Assembly: GCA_029959085.1 (NCBI GenBank)
Contig: JARWIR010000036.1
Coordinates: forward strand, 1,612,001-1,676,000
Direction of reading: 5' to 3'
Length of the DNA stretch: 64,000 bases
DNA from: Nemophila menziesii
Lineage: Eukaryota > Streptophyta > Magnoliopsida > Boraginales > Hydrophyllaceae
In this document: one piece after another, positions 40,145 to 53,798 of the stretch
Layout: each line of letters begins with the position of its first letter
How positions within the stretch are numbered: position 1 is the stretch's first letter
Notes under the pieces: generated by a model
What the model was told of the DNA's origin: nothing
What the model saw: the letters and a program-made list of their open reading frames with translations, nothing else
The model's database searches: none
Made by a program: the position numbers and the translations under genes

Positions 40145-43100
40145 GCACTCACGCATTTTGCCAGATTTATTTGCAGAACCAAAAATTGATTTTTCTTGTC
40201 TATTAGCTTGAGGATATGGTATTATGATATACCAGAACGAAAAATGGTCAATTCGTGGTTATATACTTATGATTTTGTATTTTTTAAAAAACGTGCCATT
40301 TTGTGGGTTAACACTCATGCATTTTGCCAGATTTTTTTGCGGAACCAAAAATTGATTTTTATTGCATATTAGCTTGAGGATATGGTATTATGATATACCA
40401 GAACAAATACGGGTCAATTCGTGTTTATATACTTATGATTTTGTATTTTTTCAAAAACACGCCATTTTGTGGGTTAACACTCACGCATTTTGCCAGTTTT
40501 TTTGCCGAATCAAAAATTGATTTTTCTTGTTTATTAGCTTGAGGATATGGTATTATGATACACCAGAACAAAAAGGGGTCATTTCTTGGATATATACATA
40601 TGATTTTGTATTTTTTAAAAACGCGCCATTTTGTGGGTTAACAACAACACTCACGCATTTTGCCAGAATTTTTAGCATAACCAAAAAATGATTTTTCTTG
40701 TCTATTAGCTATAGTATATGGTATTATGATATACCAGAACGAAAACGGGTCAATTCGTGGTTATATACTTATGATTTTGTATTTTTTTCAAAAACGCGTC
40801 ATTTTGTGGGTTAACAACAACACTCACGCATTTTGCCAGATTTTTTTGCAGAACCAAAAATTGATTTTTCTTGTCTATTAGCTTGAGGATATGGTATTAT
40901 GATATACCAAACGAAATTCGTGGTTATATACTTATGATTTTGTATTTTTTCTAAAAACGCGTCATTTTGTGGGTTAACACTCACGCATTTTGCTAGATTT
41001 ATTTGCAGAACCAAAAATTGATGTTTCTTGTCTATTATTGAAGAGATGGTATTATGATATATCAGAATGAAAACGGGTTAATTCGTGGTTATAAACTTAT
41101 GATTTTGTATTTTTCCGAAAACGCGTCATTTTGTGGGTTAACACTCACGCATTTTGCCAGATTTTTTTGCAGAACCAAAAATTGATTTTTCTTGCATATT
41201 AGCTTGAGGATATGTTATTATGATATACCAGAACGAAAGCGGGTCAATTCGTGGTTATATACTTATGATTTTGTATTTTTTTCAAAAACGCGCCATTTTG
41301 TGCGTTAACACTCACGCATTTTGCCAAATTTTTTAGCACAACCAAAAATCTATTTTTCTTGTCTATTAGCTATAGTATATGGTATTATGATATACCAGAA
41401 TGGAAAAGGGTCAATTCGTAGTTATATACTTATGATTTTGTATTTTTTTTCAAAAACGCGTCATTTTGTGGGTTAACACTCACGCATTTTGCCAGATTTT
41501 TTTGAAGAACCAAAAATTGATTTTTCTTGTCTATTAGCTTGAGGATATGGTATTATGATATACCAGAACAAAAACTGTCAATTCGTGCTTATATACTTAT
41601 GATTTTGTATTTTTTCTCAAACAGATCATTTTGTGGGTTAACACTCACGCATTTTGCCAGATTTTTTTGCAGAACCAAAAATTGATTTTTCTTGTTTATT
41701 AGCTTGAAGATATGGTATTATGATATACCAGAATGAAAACGGGTCAATTCGTGGTTATATACTTACGGTTTTGTATTTTTTCAAAAACGAGCCATTTTGT
41801 GGGTTAATACCCACGCATTTTGCCAGATTTTTTTTGCAGAATCAAAAATTGTTTGTTATTATCTATTAGGTTGAGGATATGGTATTATGATATACCCGAA
41901 CGAAAACGGGTCAATTCGTGGTTATATATTTATGATTTTGTATTTTTTCTAAAACACGTCATTTTGTAGGTTAACACTCACGCATTTTGCCAGATTTTTT
42001 TGCAGAACCAAAAATTGATTTTTCTTGTCTATTAGCTTGAGGATATTGTATTGTGATATACCATAACGAAAATGGGTCAATTGTTGGTTATATACTTATG
42101 ATTTTGTATTTTTTCAAAAACGTGTCATTTTGTGGGTTAACACTCAAGCTTTTTGCCAGATTTTTTTGCAGAACCAAAAATTGATTTTTATTGCATATTA
42201 GCTTGAGGATATGGTATTATGATATACCAGAACAAATACGGGTCAATTCGTGGTTATATACTTATGATTTTGTATTTTTTCAAAAACACGCCATTTTGTG
42301 GGTTAACACTCACGCATTTTGCCAGATTTTTTTGCCGAATCAAAAATTGATTTTTCTTGTTTATTAGCTTGAGGATATGGTATTATGATACACCAGAACA
42401 AAAAGGGGTCATTTCTTGGTTATATACTTATGATTTTGTATTTTTTCAAAAACACGCCATTTTGTGGGTTAACACTCACGCATTTTGCCAGATTTTTTTG
42501 CCGAATCAAAAATTGATTTTTCTTGTTTATTAGCTTGAGGATATGGTATTATGATACACCAGAACAAAAAGGGGTCATTTCTTGGATATATACATATGAT
42601 TTTGTATTTTTTAAAAACGCGCCATTTTGTGGGTTAACAACAACACTCACGCATTTTGCCAGATTTTTTTTCCGAATCAAAAATTGATTTTTCTTGTTTA
42701 TTAGCTTGAGGATTTGGTATTATGATACACCAGAATGAAAACGGGTCAATTCGTAGTTATATACATATGATTTTGTATTTTTCAAAAACGCGCCATTTTG
42801 TGGGTTAATAACAATCACGCATTTTGCCAGATTTTTTAGCACAACCAAAAAATGATTTTTCTTGTCTATTAGCTATAGTATATGGTATTATGATATACCA
42901 GAACGAAAACGAGTCAATTCCTGGTTATATACTTATGATTTTGTATTTGTTTCTAAAACGCGTTATTTTGTGGGTTAACAACACTCACGCATTTTGCCAG
43001 ATTTTTTTGCAGAACCAAAAATTGATTTTTCTTATCTATCAGCTTGAGGATATGGTATTATGATATACCATAACGAAAACGGGTCAATTCGTGGTTATAT

Positions 43101-44325
43101 ACTTATGATTTTTTATTTTTTCAAAAACGCGTCATTTTGTGGGTTAACAACACTCACGCATTTTGCCAGATTTTTTTGCAGAACCAAAAATTTATTTTTC
43201 TTGTCTATTAGCTTGAGGATATGGTATTATGATATGCCATAACGAAAACGGGTCAATTTGTGGTTATATACTTGTGATTTTGTATTTTTTTTAAAATGAG
43301 TCATTTTGGGGGTTAACTCTCACGCATTTTGCCAGATTTTTTTGCAGAACCATAAATTGATTTTTCTTATCTATTAGATTGAGGATATAGTATTATGATA
43401 TACCAGAACGAAAAAGGGTCAATTCGTGGTTATATACTTATGATTTCGTATTTTTTTCAAAAACGCGTCATTTTGTGGGTTAACACTCACGCATTTTGCC
43501 AGATTTTTTTGAAGAACCAAAAATTGATTTTTCTTGTCTATTAGCTTCAGTATATGGTATTATGATATACCATAACAAAAACGGGTTAATTCGTGGTTAT
43601 ATATTTGTGATTTTGTATTTTTTTCAAAAACGCGTCATTTTGTTGGTTAACACTCACGCATTTTGCCAGATTTTTTTGAAGAACCAAAAATTGATTTTTC
43701 TTGTCTATTAGCTTGAGGATATGGTATTATGATAGACCAGAACAAAAACTGTCAATTCGTGCTTATATACTTATGATTTTGTATTTTTTCTCAAACGGAT
43801 CATTTTGTGGGTTAACACTCACGCATTTTGCCAGATTTTTTTGCAGAACCAAAAATTGATTTTTCTTGTCTATTAGCTTGAGGATATAGTATTATGATAT
43901 ACCAGGATGAAAACGGGTCAATTCGTGGTTATATACTTATGATTTTGTATTTTTTCAAAAACACGCCATTTTGTGGGTTAATAACACTAACGCATTTTGC
44001 CAGATTTTTTAGCACAACCAAAAAATGATTTTTCTTGTCTATTAGCTATAGTATTTGGTATTATGATATACCAGAACGGAAACGAGTCAATTCGTGGTTA
44101 TATACTTATGATTTTGTATTTTTTTCTAAAACGCGTCATTTTGTGGGTTAACACTCACGCATTTTGCCAGATTTTTTTGCAGAACCAAAAATTGATTTTT
44201 CTTGTCTATCAGCTTGAGGATATGGTATTATGATATACCATAAGTAAAACGGGTCAATTCGTGGTTATATACTTATGATTTTGTATTTTTTCAAAAACGC
44301 GTCATTTTGTGGGTTAACAACACTC

Positions 44326-44501
44326 ACGCTTGTTAAATATAAGTAGATCTAACGGATACAATCCCTGCGAACGAACTTGACTTATCATTAAAACTTGCAA
44401 ACGATCTGTGATACTTGCAGTGAGTTCCGTGGTTCTGAAGGGTGTGCTCTTTATTATTATTCTTATTTATCTATTTATTTATCACACCTTTGCACCCATC
44501 A
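44326..44501 (+). mobile_element. LTR 3'-end stub, copy 3
   Basis: Third positional counterpart of the 176-bp LTR stub, with the same junctions (ACGC on the left, CATCA joined to ACACTCACGC on the right) in the third macro-repeat copy. Confidence 0.9.
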
Positions 44502-46353
44502 ACACTCACGCATTTTGCCAGATTTATTTGCAGAACCAAAAATTGATTTTTCTTGTCTATTAGCTTGAGGATATGGTATTGTGATATACCATAATGAAAA
44601 CGGGTCAATTCGTGGTTATATACTTATGATTTTGTATTTTTTTCAAAAACGCGCCATTTTGTGCGTTAAAACTCACGCATTTTGCCAGATTTTTTTTGCA
44701 GAACAAAAAAATCTATTTTTCTTGTCTATTAGCTAGAGTATATGGTATTATGATATACCAGAATGAAAAACGGGTCTATTCGTGGTTATATACTTATGAT
44801 TTTGTATTTTTTTCAAAAACGCGTCATTTTGTGGGTTAACAACACTCACGCATTTTGCCAGATATTTTTGCAGAACAAAAAATTGAATTTTCTTGTCTAT
44901 TAGCTTGAGGATATGGCATTATGATATACCAAACGAAAATGGTCAATTCATGGTTATATACTTATGATTTTGTATTTTTTCTAAAAACGCGTCATTTTGT
45001 GGGTTAACACTCACGCATTTTGCTAGATTTATTTGCAAAACCAAAAATTGATTTTTCTTGTCTATTAGCTTGAAGATATGGTATTATGATATACCAGAAT
45101 GAAAACGGGTCAATTCGTGGTTATATACTAATGATTTTGTATTTTTTCAAAAACGCGCCATTTTGTGAGTTAACACTCACGCATTTTGTCAGATTTTTTT
45201 GCAGAACCAAAAATTGATTTTTCTTGTCTATTAACTTGAGGATATGGTATTATGATATACCAGAACAAAAACGGGTTAATTCGTGGTTATAAACTTATGA
45301 TTTTGTATTTTTTCAAAAACGCGTCATTTTGTGGGTTAACACTCACGCATTTTGCCAGATTTTTTTTGCAGAACCAAAAATTGATTTTTCTTTCATATTA
45401 GCTTGAGGTTATTGTATTATGATATACCAGAATGAAAGCGGGTCAATCCGTGGTTATATACTTATGATTTTGTATTTTTTTCGAAAACGCGTCATTTTGT
45501 GCGTTAACACTCACGCATTTTGCCAGATTTTTTAGCACAACATAAAAATCTATTTTTCTTGTCTATTAGCTATAGTGTATGGTATTATGATATACCAGAA
45601 CGAAAAAGGGTCAATTCGTGGTTATATACTTATGATTTTGTATTTTTTTCAAAAACGCGTCATTTTGTGGGTTAACACTCACGCATTTTGCCAGATTTTT
45701 TGAAGAACCAAATATTGATTTTTATTGCATATTAGCTTGAGGATATGGTATTATGATATACCAGAACAAATACGGGTCAATTCGTGGTTATATACTTATG
45801 ATTTTGTATATTTTCAAAAACACGCCATTTTGTGGGTTAACACTCACGCATTTTGCCAGATTTTTTTGCCGAATCAAAAATTGATTTTTCTTATTTATTA
45901 GCTTGAGAATATGGTATTATGATACACCAGAACAAAAACGGGTCATTTCTTGGTTATATACATATGATTTTGTATTTTTAACGCCATTTTGTGGGTTAAC
46001 AACACTCACGCATTTTGCCAGATTTTTTAGCACAACCAAAAAATGATTTTTCTTGTCTATTAGCTATAGTATATGGTATTATGATATACCAGAATGAAAA
46101 CGGGTCAATTCGTGGTTATATACTTATGCTTTTGTATTTTTTTCAAAAACGCGTCATTTTGTGGGTTAACAACACTCACGCATTTTGCCAGATTTTTTTG
46201 CAGAACCAAAAATTGATTTTTCTTGTATATTAGCTTGAGGATATGGTATTATGATATACAAAACGAAAACGGTCAATTCATGGTTATATACTTATGATTT
46301 TGTATTTTTTCTAAAACGCGTCATTTTGTAGGTTAACACTCACGCATTTTGTA

Positions 46354-47658
46354 GGTTGCAAGCTCGAGTTGGTAAGCGTTAATCATATTACTCACTGCTG
46401 GGGAGGCTATAAAAAGAAATAACTGAGGTAACTCGTCTAACTTTGAGGTAACTGAGGCTAAATCTGGGATTCTGCATACACGTCCAAATATATGCGTTTT
46501 TACCTAAGAAATAGGCCGAATCTGGTGATTTCCTTCTAAAGGGTCAAGATAATTCTGTTGCGATTCTTTTGGTATCTTATGGAGCTCAAACCGACTAATA
46601 ACGAAGAAGATATGCTCAAAACGGTCCAGCAGTGTTTATCTTTATTTCCATACGAATTAGAGTTGGGCTTGGAGTCCACTACTTACTTCTCCTTCAAGAA
46701 AACGAATTAGGGTTTCCAAGACACCTATAATTACATCCTTAAACCATTGTAAACATGTCCTTGCTCAGTTCTAAACATTAGCTTAAATTATAAACAATAG
46801 CTTAGTCCTTTACATTAATATTCATCCTTAGAATCAAGCTATTCATTCAAGAAGCAAGCTGACCTGTAGAGGAAGACAAGAAGAAGAAGATTGGAGACTA
46901 ACAAACTCCTATTCTACATCTCACCTTCTCTATATTTAGAGTAATTAGCTATAGATCTATTCTCAACCATATTTCTAAGCTTTTATTCTGTAAGTTTACT
47001 TTTAATTGTTGGATTATTATTTTGTATTTAAATACTATTTGTTATTTTAATTGATTGAGCTTGGCGTATATTGTTATTATGTGTTTTGACTTATTGTTAC
47101 ACCTTAGATTTGGCCAATCTTAGGATTATTCTTAGTTATTGACAACACCACATAATCGTCTAGTTTTGATCCCTTGCCTAACTAGATAGCCATGAAGGTT
47201 TGATTTAATCACCAATCATTACTTAGGAATCCCTAGTAGTGGAGAGGTTGCTCCTAAGCCTAGAAAAGGCTAGGTAGAATTTAGAATCCTGGTTAATATA
47301 TAATGCTTAATCTGTGACAGGTTAGAATAATGATTTAGTAATAGACTCATATTAGTAATCCTAATCTATTTGACTTACATTCATATTTAGTTATTTATTT
47401 TGTTTATTTGTTTTAATTATTTAATTGCATAAATTGTTATTTCATCTTTTTATATTTTTATTTAAAACATCTAAATTCATCTACGCTTGTTAAATATAAG
47501 TAGATCTAACGGATACAATCCCTGCGAACGAACTTGACTTATCATTAAAACTTGCAAACGATCTGTGATACTTGCAGTGAGTTCCGTTGTTCTCAAGGGT
47601 GTGCTCTTTATTATTATTCTTATTTATCTATTTATTTATCACACCTTTGCACCCATCA
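46354..47658 (+). mobile_element. Retroelement fragment B3: ORF2 tail, 3'UTR, complete LTR
   Basis: Third positional copy (ORF2 tail 46354-46422, LTR 46465-47658) with the same left junction (CATTTTGTAGGTTGCAAGC) and right junction (CATCA joined to GCACTCACGC). It shares the LTR variants of B1 and B2 (GTATTTAAATAC, GCATAAATTG, GCCATGAAGG). Confidence 0.92.
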
Positions 47659-48005
47659 GCACTCACGCATTTTGCCAGATTTATTTGCAGAACCAAAAAT
47701 TGATTTTTCTTGTCTATTAGCTTGAGGATATGGTATTATGATATACCAGAACGAAAAATGGTCAATTCGTGGTTATATACTTATGATTTTGTATTTTTTA
47801 AAAAACGTGCCATTTTGTGGGTTAACACTCATGCATTTTGCCAGATTTTTTTGCGGAACCAAAAATTGATTTTTATTGCATATTAGCTTGAGGATATGGT
47901 ATTATGATATACCAGAACAAATACGGGTCAATTCGCGGTTATATACTTATGATTTTGTATTTTTTTTCAAAAACACGCCATTTTGTGGGTTAACACTCAC
48001 GCATT

Positions 48006-49330
48006 TTGCCAGATTTTTTTGCCGAATCAAAAAATGATTTTTCTTGTTTATTAGCTTGAGGATATGGTATTATGATACACCAGAACAAAAACGGGTCATT
48101 TCTTGGTTATATACATATGATTTTGTATTTTTAACGCCATTTTGTGGGTTACCAACTCACGCATTTTGCCAGATTTTTTAGCACAACCAAAAAATGATTT
48201 TTTTTGTCTATTAGATATAGTATTTGGTATTATGATATACCAGAACGGAAACGAGTCAATTCGTGGTTATATACTTATGATTTTGTATTTTTTTCTAAAA
48301 CGCGTCATTTTGTGGGTTAACACTCACGCATTTTGCCAGATTTTTTTGCAGAACCAAAAATTGATTTTTCTTGTCTATCAACTTGAGGATATGGTATTAT
48401 GATATACCATAAGGAAAATGTGTCAATTCGTGGTTATATACTTATGATTTTGTATTTTTTCAAAAATGCGTTATTTTGTGGGTTAACACTCACGCATTTT
48501 GCCAGTATTTTTTGCAGAACCAAAAATTGATTTTTCTTGTCTATTAGCTTGAGGATATGGTATTATGATATACCAGAACAAAAACGGGTCAATTCGTGGT
48601 TATAAACTTATGATTTTGTATTTTTTCAAAAACGCGCCATTTTGTGGGTTAACACTCAGGCATTTTGCCAGATTTTTTTTCAGAACCAAAAATTGATTTT
48701 TATTGCATATTAGCTTGAGGATATGGTATTATGATATACCAGAACAAATACGGGTCAATTCGTGGTTATATACTTATGATTTTGTATTTTTTCAAAAACA
48801 CGCCATTTTGTGGGTTAACACTCACGCATTTTGCCAGATTTTTTTGCCAAATCAAAAATTGATTTTTCTTGTTTATTAGCTTGAGGATATGGTATTATGA
48901 TACACCAGAACAAAAACGGGTCATTTCTTGGTTATATACATATGATTTTGTATATTTAACGCCATTTTGTGGGTTAACAACACTCACGCATTTTGCCAGA
49001 TTTTTTAGCACAACCAAAAAATGATTTTTCTTGTCTATTAGCTATAGTATATGGTATTATGATATACCAGAATGAAAACGGGTCAATTCGTGGTTATATA
49101 CTTATGATTTGTATTTTTTTCAAAAACACGTCATTTTGTGGGTTAACAACACTCACGCATTTTGCCAGATTTTTTTGCAGAACCAAAAATTGATTTTTCT
49201 TGTATATTAGCTTGAGGATATGGTATTATGATATACAAAACGAAAACGGTCAATTCGTGGTTATATACTTATGATTTTGTATTTTTTCTAAAACGCGTCA
49301 TTTTGTAGGTTAACACTCACGCATTTTGTA
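48006..49330 (+). repeat. Satellite, rearranged macro-repeat remnants
   Basis: About eight monomers that match non-adjacent parts of the 7.5-kb unit. Positions 48010-48160 resemble the segment just before the palindrome-rich end of the 11-mer block (GATACACCAG, AAAAACGGGTC, short AACGCC). Positions 48170-48420 resemble 28990-29215 (GTATTTGGTATT, GGAAACGAGTC). Positions 48650-49330 resemble 30670-31323. The order implies deletion or unequal exchange inside a once complete unit. Confidence 0.75.
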
Positions 49331-50633
49331 GGTTGCAAGCTCGAGTTGGTAAGCGTTAATCATATTACTCACTGCTGGGGAGGCTATAAAAAGAAATAAC
49401 TGAGGTAACTCGTCTAACTTTGAGGTAACTGAGGCTAAATGTGGGATTCTGCATACACGTCCAAATATATGCGTTTTTACCTAAGAAATAGGCCGAATCT
49501 GGTGATTTCCTTCTAAAGGGTCAAGATAATTCTGTTGCGATTCTTTTGGTATCTTATGAGCTCAAACCGACTAATAACGAAAAAGATATGCTCAAAACGG
49601 TCCAGCAGTGTTTATCTTTATTTCCATACGAATTAGAGTTGGGCTTGGAGTCCACTACTTACTTCTCCTTCAAGAAAACGAATTAGGGTTTCCAAGACAC
49701 CTATAATTACATCCTTAAACCATTGTAAACATGTCCTTGCTCAGTTCTAAACATTAGCTTAAATTATAAACAATAGCTTAGTCCTTTACATTAATATTCA
49801 TCCTTAGAATCAAGCTATTCATTCAAGAAGCAAGCTGACCTGTAGAGGAAGACAAGAAAAAGAAGATTGGAGACTGACAAACTCCTCTTCTACATCTCAC
49901 CTTCTCTATATTTAGAGTAATTAGCTATAGATCTATTCTCAACCATATTTCTAAGCTTTTATTCTGTAAGTTTACTTTTAATTGTTGGATTATTATTTTG
50001 TCTTTAAAGACTATTTGTTATTTTAATTGATTGAGCTTGTCGTATATTGTTATTATGTGTTTTGACTTATTGTTACACCTTAGATTTGGCCAATCTTAGG
50101 ATTATTCTTAGTTATTGACAACACCACATAATCGTCTAGTTTTGATCCCTTGCCTAACTAGATAGCCATTAAGGTTTGATTTAATCACCAATCATTACTT
50201 AGGAATCCCTAGTAGTGGAGAGGTTGCTCCTAAGCCTAGAAAAGGCTAGGTAGAATTTAGAATCCTGGTTAATATATAATGCTTAATCTGTGACAGGTTA
50301 GAATAACGATTTAGTAATAGACTCATATTAGTAATCCTAATCTATTTGACTTACATTCATATTTAGTTTTTTGTTCTTTATTTGTTTTAATTATTTAATT
50401 GCGTAGATTGTTATTTCATCTTTTTATATTTTTATTTAAAACATCTAAATTCATCTACGCTTGTTAAATATAAGTAGATCTAACGGATACAATCCCTGCA
50501 AACGAACTTGACTTATCATTAAAACTTGCAAACGATCGGTGATACTTACAGTAGTTCCGTGGTTCTCAAGGGTGTGTGCTCTTTATTATTATTCTTATTT
50601 ATCTATTTATTTATCACACCTTTGCACCCATCA
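49331..50633 (+). mobile_element. Retroelement fragment B4: ORF2 tail, 3'UTR, complete LTR
   Basis: Same composition as B1-B3 (ORF2 tail 49331-49399, LTR about 49442-50633) and the same left junction. The right junction reads CATCA joined to ACACTCACGC, as in the stubs. Its LTR carries variants not seen in B1-B3 but shared with LTR1: GTCTTTAAAGAC, GCGTAGATTG, GAATAACGATTTAG, GCCATTAAGG and CTGACAAACTCCTCTTC. It also has a one-base loss in CTTATGAGCTC and a private TTTTTTGTTCTTTATT stretch. Confidence 0.9.
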
Positions 50634-52485
50634 ACACTCACGCATTTTGCCAGATTTATTTGCAGAACCAAAAATTGATTTTTCTTGTCTATTAGCTTGA
50701 GGATATGGTATTGTGATATACCATAATGAAAACGGGTCAATTCGGTGTTATATACTTATGATTTTATATTTTTTTCAAAAACGCGCCATTTTGTGCGTTA
50801 AAACTCACGCATTTTGCCAGATTTTTTTTTGCAGAACAAAAAAATCTATTTTTCTTGTCTATTAGCTAGAGTATATGGTATTATGATATACCAGAATGAA
50901 AACGGGTCTATTCGTGGTTATATACTTATGATTTTGTACTTTTTTCCAAAACGCGTCATTTTGTGGGTTAACAACACTCACGCATTTTGCCAGATATTTT
51001 TGCAGAACCAAAAATTGAATTTTCTTGTCTATTAGCTTGAGGATATGGCATTATGATATACCAAACGAAAATGGTCAATTCATGGTTATATACTTATGAT
51101 TTTGTATTTTTTCTAAAAACGCGTCATTTTGTGGGTTAACACTTACGCATTTTGCTAGATTTATTTGCAAAACCAAAAATTGATTTTTCTTGTCTATTAG
51201 CTTGAAGATATGGTATTATGATATACCAGAATGAAAACGGGTCAATTCGTGGTTATATACTTATGATTTTGTATTTTTTCAAAAACGCGCCATTTTGTGA
51301 GTTAACACTCACGCATTTTGTCAGATTTTTTTGCAGAACCAAAAATTGATTTTTCTTGTCTATTAACTTGAGGATATGGTATTATGATATACCAGAATAA
51401 AAACGGGTTAATTCGTGGTTATAAACTTATGATTTTGTATTTTTTCAAAAACACGTCATTTTGTGGGTTAACACTCACGCATTTTGCCAGATTTTTTTTG
51501 CAGAACCAAAAATTGATTTTTCTTTCATATTAGCTTGAGGTTATTGTATTATGATATACCAGAATGAAAGCGGGTCAATTCGTGGTTATATACTTATGAT
51601 TTTGTATTTTTTTCGAAAACACGTCATTTTGTGCGTTAACACTCACGCATTTTGCCAGATTTTTTATCACAACATAAAAATCTATTTTTCTTGTCTATTA
51701 GCTATAGTATATGGTATTATGATATACCAGAACGAAAAAGGGTCAATTCGTGGTTATATACTTATGATTTTGTATTTTTTTCAAAAACGCGTCATTTTGT
51801 GGGTTAACACTCACGCATTTTGCCAGATTTTTTGAAGAACCAAATATTGATTTTTATTGCATATTAGCTTGAGGATATGGTATTATGATATACCTGAACA
51901 AATACGGGTCAATTCGTGCTTATATACTTATGATTTTGTATTTTTTCAAAAACACGCCATTTTGTGGGTTAACACTCACGCATTTTGCCAGATTTTTTTG
52001 CCGAATCAAAAATTGATTTTTCTTGTTTATTAGCTTGAGGATATGGTATTATGATACACCAGAACAAAAACGGGTCATTTCTTGGTTATATACATATGAT
52101 TTTGTATTTTTAACGCCATTTTGTGGGTTAACAACACTCACGCATTTTGCCAGATTTTTTAGCACAACCAAAAAATGATTTTTCTTGTCTATTAGCTATA
52201 GTATATGGTATTATGATATACCAGAATGAAAACGGGTCAATTCGTGGTTATATACTTATGATTTTGTATTTTTTTCAAAAACGCGTCATTTTGTGTGTTA
52301 ACAACACTCACGCATTTTGCCAGATTTTTTTGCAGAACCAAAAATTGATTTTTCTTGTATATTAGCTTGAGGATATGGTATTATGATATACAAAACGAAA
52401 ACGGTCAATTCATGGTTATATACTTATGATTTTGTATTTTTTCTAAAACGCGTCATTTTGTAGGTTAACACTCACGCATTTTGTA
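50634..52485 (+). repeat. 11-monomer satellite block before the intact elements
   Basis: 1852 bp of satellite, homologous monomer by monomer to 29472-31323. It shows a few more point differences than the other three blocks show among themselves, for example AACACGTC and TATCACAACATAAA near 51610-51670. It is flanked by LTR fragment B4 on the left and the ORF2 tail at 52486 on the right. With B4 it defines a local 3155-bp period (49331 to 52486). Confidence 0.85.
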
Positions 52486-52554
52486 GGTTGCAAGCTCGAG
52501 TTGGTAAGCGTTAATCATATTACTCACTGCTGGGGAGGCTATAAAAAGAAATAA
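52486..52554 (+). pseudogene. ORF2 C-terminal tail at the satellite/element boundary
   Basis: Twenty-two codons plus stop of the retroelement's second ORF (integrase tail, ending HCWGGYKKK), truncated at the same base as in fragments B1-B4 and joined to satellite at CATTTTGTAGGTTGC. A 42-bp shortened 3'UTR follows, then LTR1. It is the remnant of an element that lay upstream of LTR1. LTR1 is therefore formally the 3' LTR of that lost element as well as the 5' LTR of element 1. Confidence 0.9.
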
Positions 52555-52596
52555 CTGAGGTAACTCGTCTAACTTTGAGGTAACTGAGGCTAAATC

Positions 52597-53792
52597 TGGG
52601 ATTCTACATACATGTCCAAAGATATGCGTTATTACCTAAGAAATAGGCCGAATCTGGTGATTTCCTTCTAAAGGGTCAAGATAATTCTGTTGCGATTCTG
52701 TTGGTATCTTATGGAGCTCAAACCGACCAATAACGAAGAAGATATGCTCAAAACGGTCCAGCAGTGTTTATCTTTATTTCCATACGAATTAGAGTTGGGC
52801 TTGGAGTCCACTACTTACTTCTCCTTCAATAAAACGAATTAGGGTTTCCAAGACACATATAATTACATCCTTAAACCATTGTAAACATGTCCTTGCTCAG
52901 TTCTAAACATTAGCTTAAATTATAAACAATAGCTTAGTCCTTTACATTAATATTCATCCTTAGAATCAAGCTATTCATTCAAGAAGCAAGCTGACCTGTA
53001 GAGGAAGACAAGAAAAAGAAGATTGGAGACTGACAAACTCCTCTTCTACATCTCACCTTCTCTATATTTAGAGTGATTAGCTATAGATCTATTCTCAACC
53101 ATATTTCTAAGCTTTTATTCTGTAAGTTTACTTTTAATTGTTGGATTATTATTTTGTCTTTAAAGACTATTTGTTATTTTAATTGATTGAGCTTGGCGTA
53201 TATTGTTATTATGTGTTTTGACTTATTGTTACACCTTAGATTTGGCCAATCTTAGGATTATTCTTAGTTATTGACAACACCACATAATCGTCTAGTTTTG
53301 ATCCCTTGCCTAACTAGATAGCCATTAAGGTTTGATTTAATCACCAATCATTACTTAGGAATCCCTAGTAGTGGAGAGGTTGCTCCTAAGCCTAGAAAAG
53401 GCTAGGTAGAATTTAGAATCCTGGTTAATATATAATGCTTAATCTGTGACAGGTTAGAATAACGATTTAGTAATAGACTCATATTAGTAATCCTAATCTA
53501 TTTGACTTACATTCATATTTAGTTATTTGTTTTGTTTATTTGTTTTAATTATTTAATTGCGTAGATTGTTATTTCATCTTTTTATATTTTTATTTAAAAC
53601 ATCTAAATTCATCTACGCTTGTTCAATATAAGTAGATCTAACGGATACAATCCCTGCGAACGAACTTGACTTATCATTAAAACTAGCAAACGATCTGTGA
53701 TACTTGCAGTGAGTTTTGTGGTTCTCAAGGGTGTGTGCTCTTTATTATTATTCTTATTTATCTATTTATTTATCACACCTTTGCCCCCACCA
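52597..53792 (+). repeat. LTR1 (shared left LTR of element 1)
   Basis: 1196-bp LTR running from TGGGATTC to CCCACCA, with TG...CA ends. The start is uncertain by about 10 bp because every copy in the window has a retroelement-derived left flank. It groups with fragment B4 by several shared variants (GTCTTTAAAGAC, GCGTAGATTG, GAATAACGATTTAG) against LTR2 and B1-B3. The TATA-like site reads ACATATAATTAC (52856-52867). It ends 6 bp before the primer binding site, the usual spacing. Confidence 0.85.
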
Positions 53793-53798
53793 AGTTTT

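Larger units (their letters stand above)
33276..40791 (+). repeat. 7.5-kb macro-repeat, copy 2
   Basis: Same order as copy 1: satellite, LTR stub (36812-36987), satellite block, ORF2-tail/LTR fragment (38840-40144), satellite. Equivalent points lie 7516 bp after copy 1 and 7514 bp before copy 3. By eye the copies differ only by scattered single bases and one-base indels (for example AAAGGGTC at 31508 against AATGGGTC at 39024), so the duplication is recent. The retroelement pieces are carried along at identical relative positions. Confidence 0.9.
40792..48005 (+). repeat. 7.5-kb macro-repeat, copy 3 (3' truncated)
   Basis: Third copy, following copy 2 up to about 48005: satellite, LTR stub (44326-44501), satellite block, ORF2-tail/LTR fragment (46354-47658), then a few hundred bases of satellite. 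Near 48005 the monomer order jumps from the GATACACCAG...AAAAAGGGG type to the AAAAACGGGTC type with the short GTATTTTTAACGCC segment, which marks the end of the macro-repeat. Confidence 0.85.

Noticed and set aside
156..52365. Dozens of 60-117-codon open frames on both strands within the satellite
   Set aside because: They repeat with the satellite, translate the AT-rich monomer, end at monomer variants, and change frame because 167 is not a multiple of three. There are no start context, domain or conservation signs of coding.
52597..52603. Exact LTR start and target-site duplication
   Set aside because: Every LTR in the window is preceded by retroelement sequence, so no genomic left flank exists to define the start or a duplication. 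TG at this position is only the best guess.
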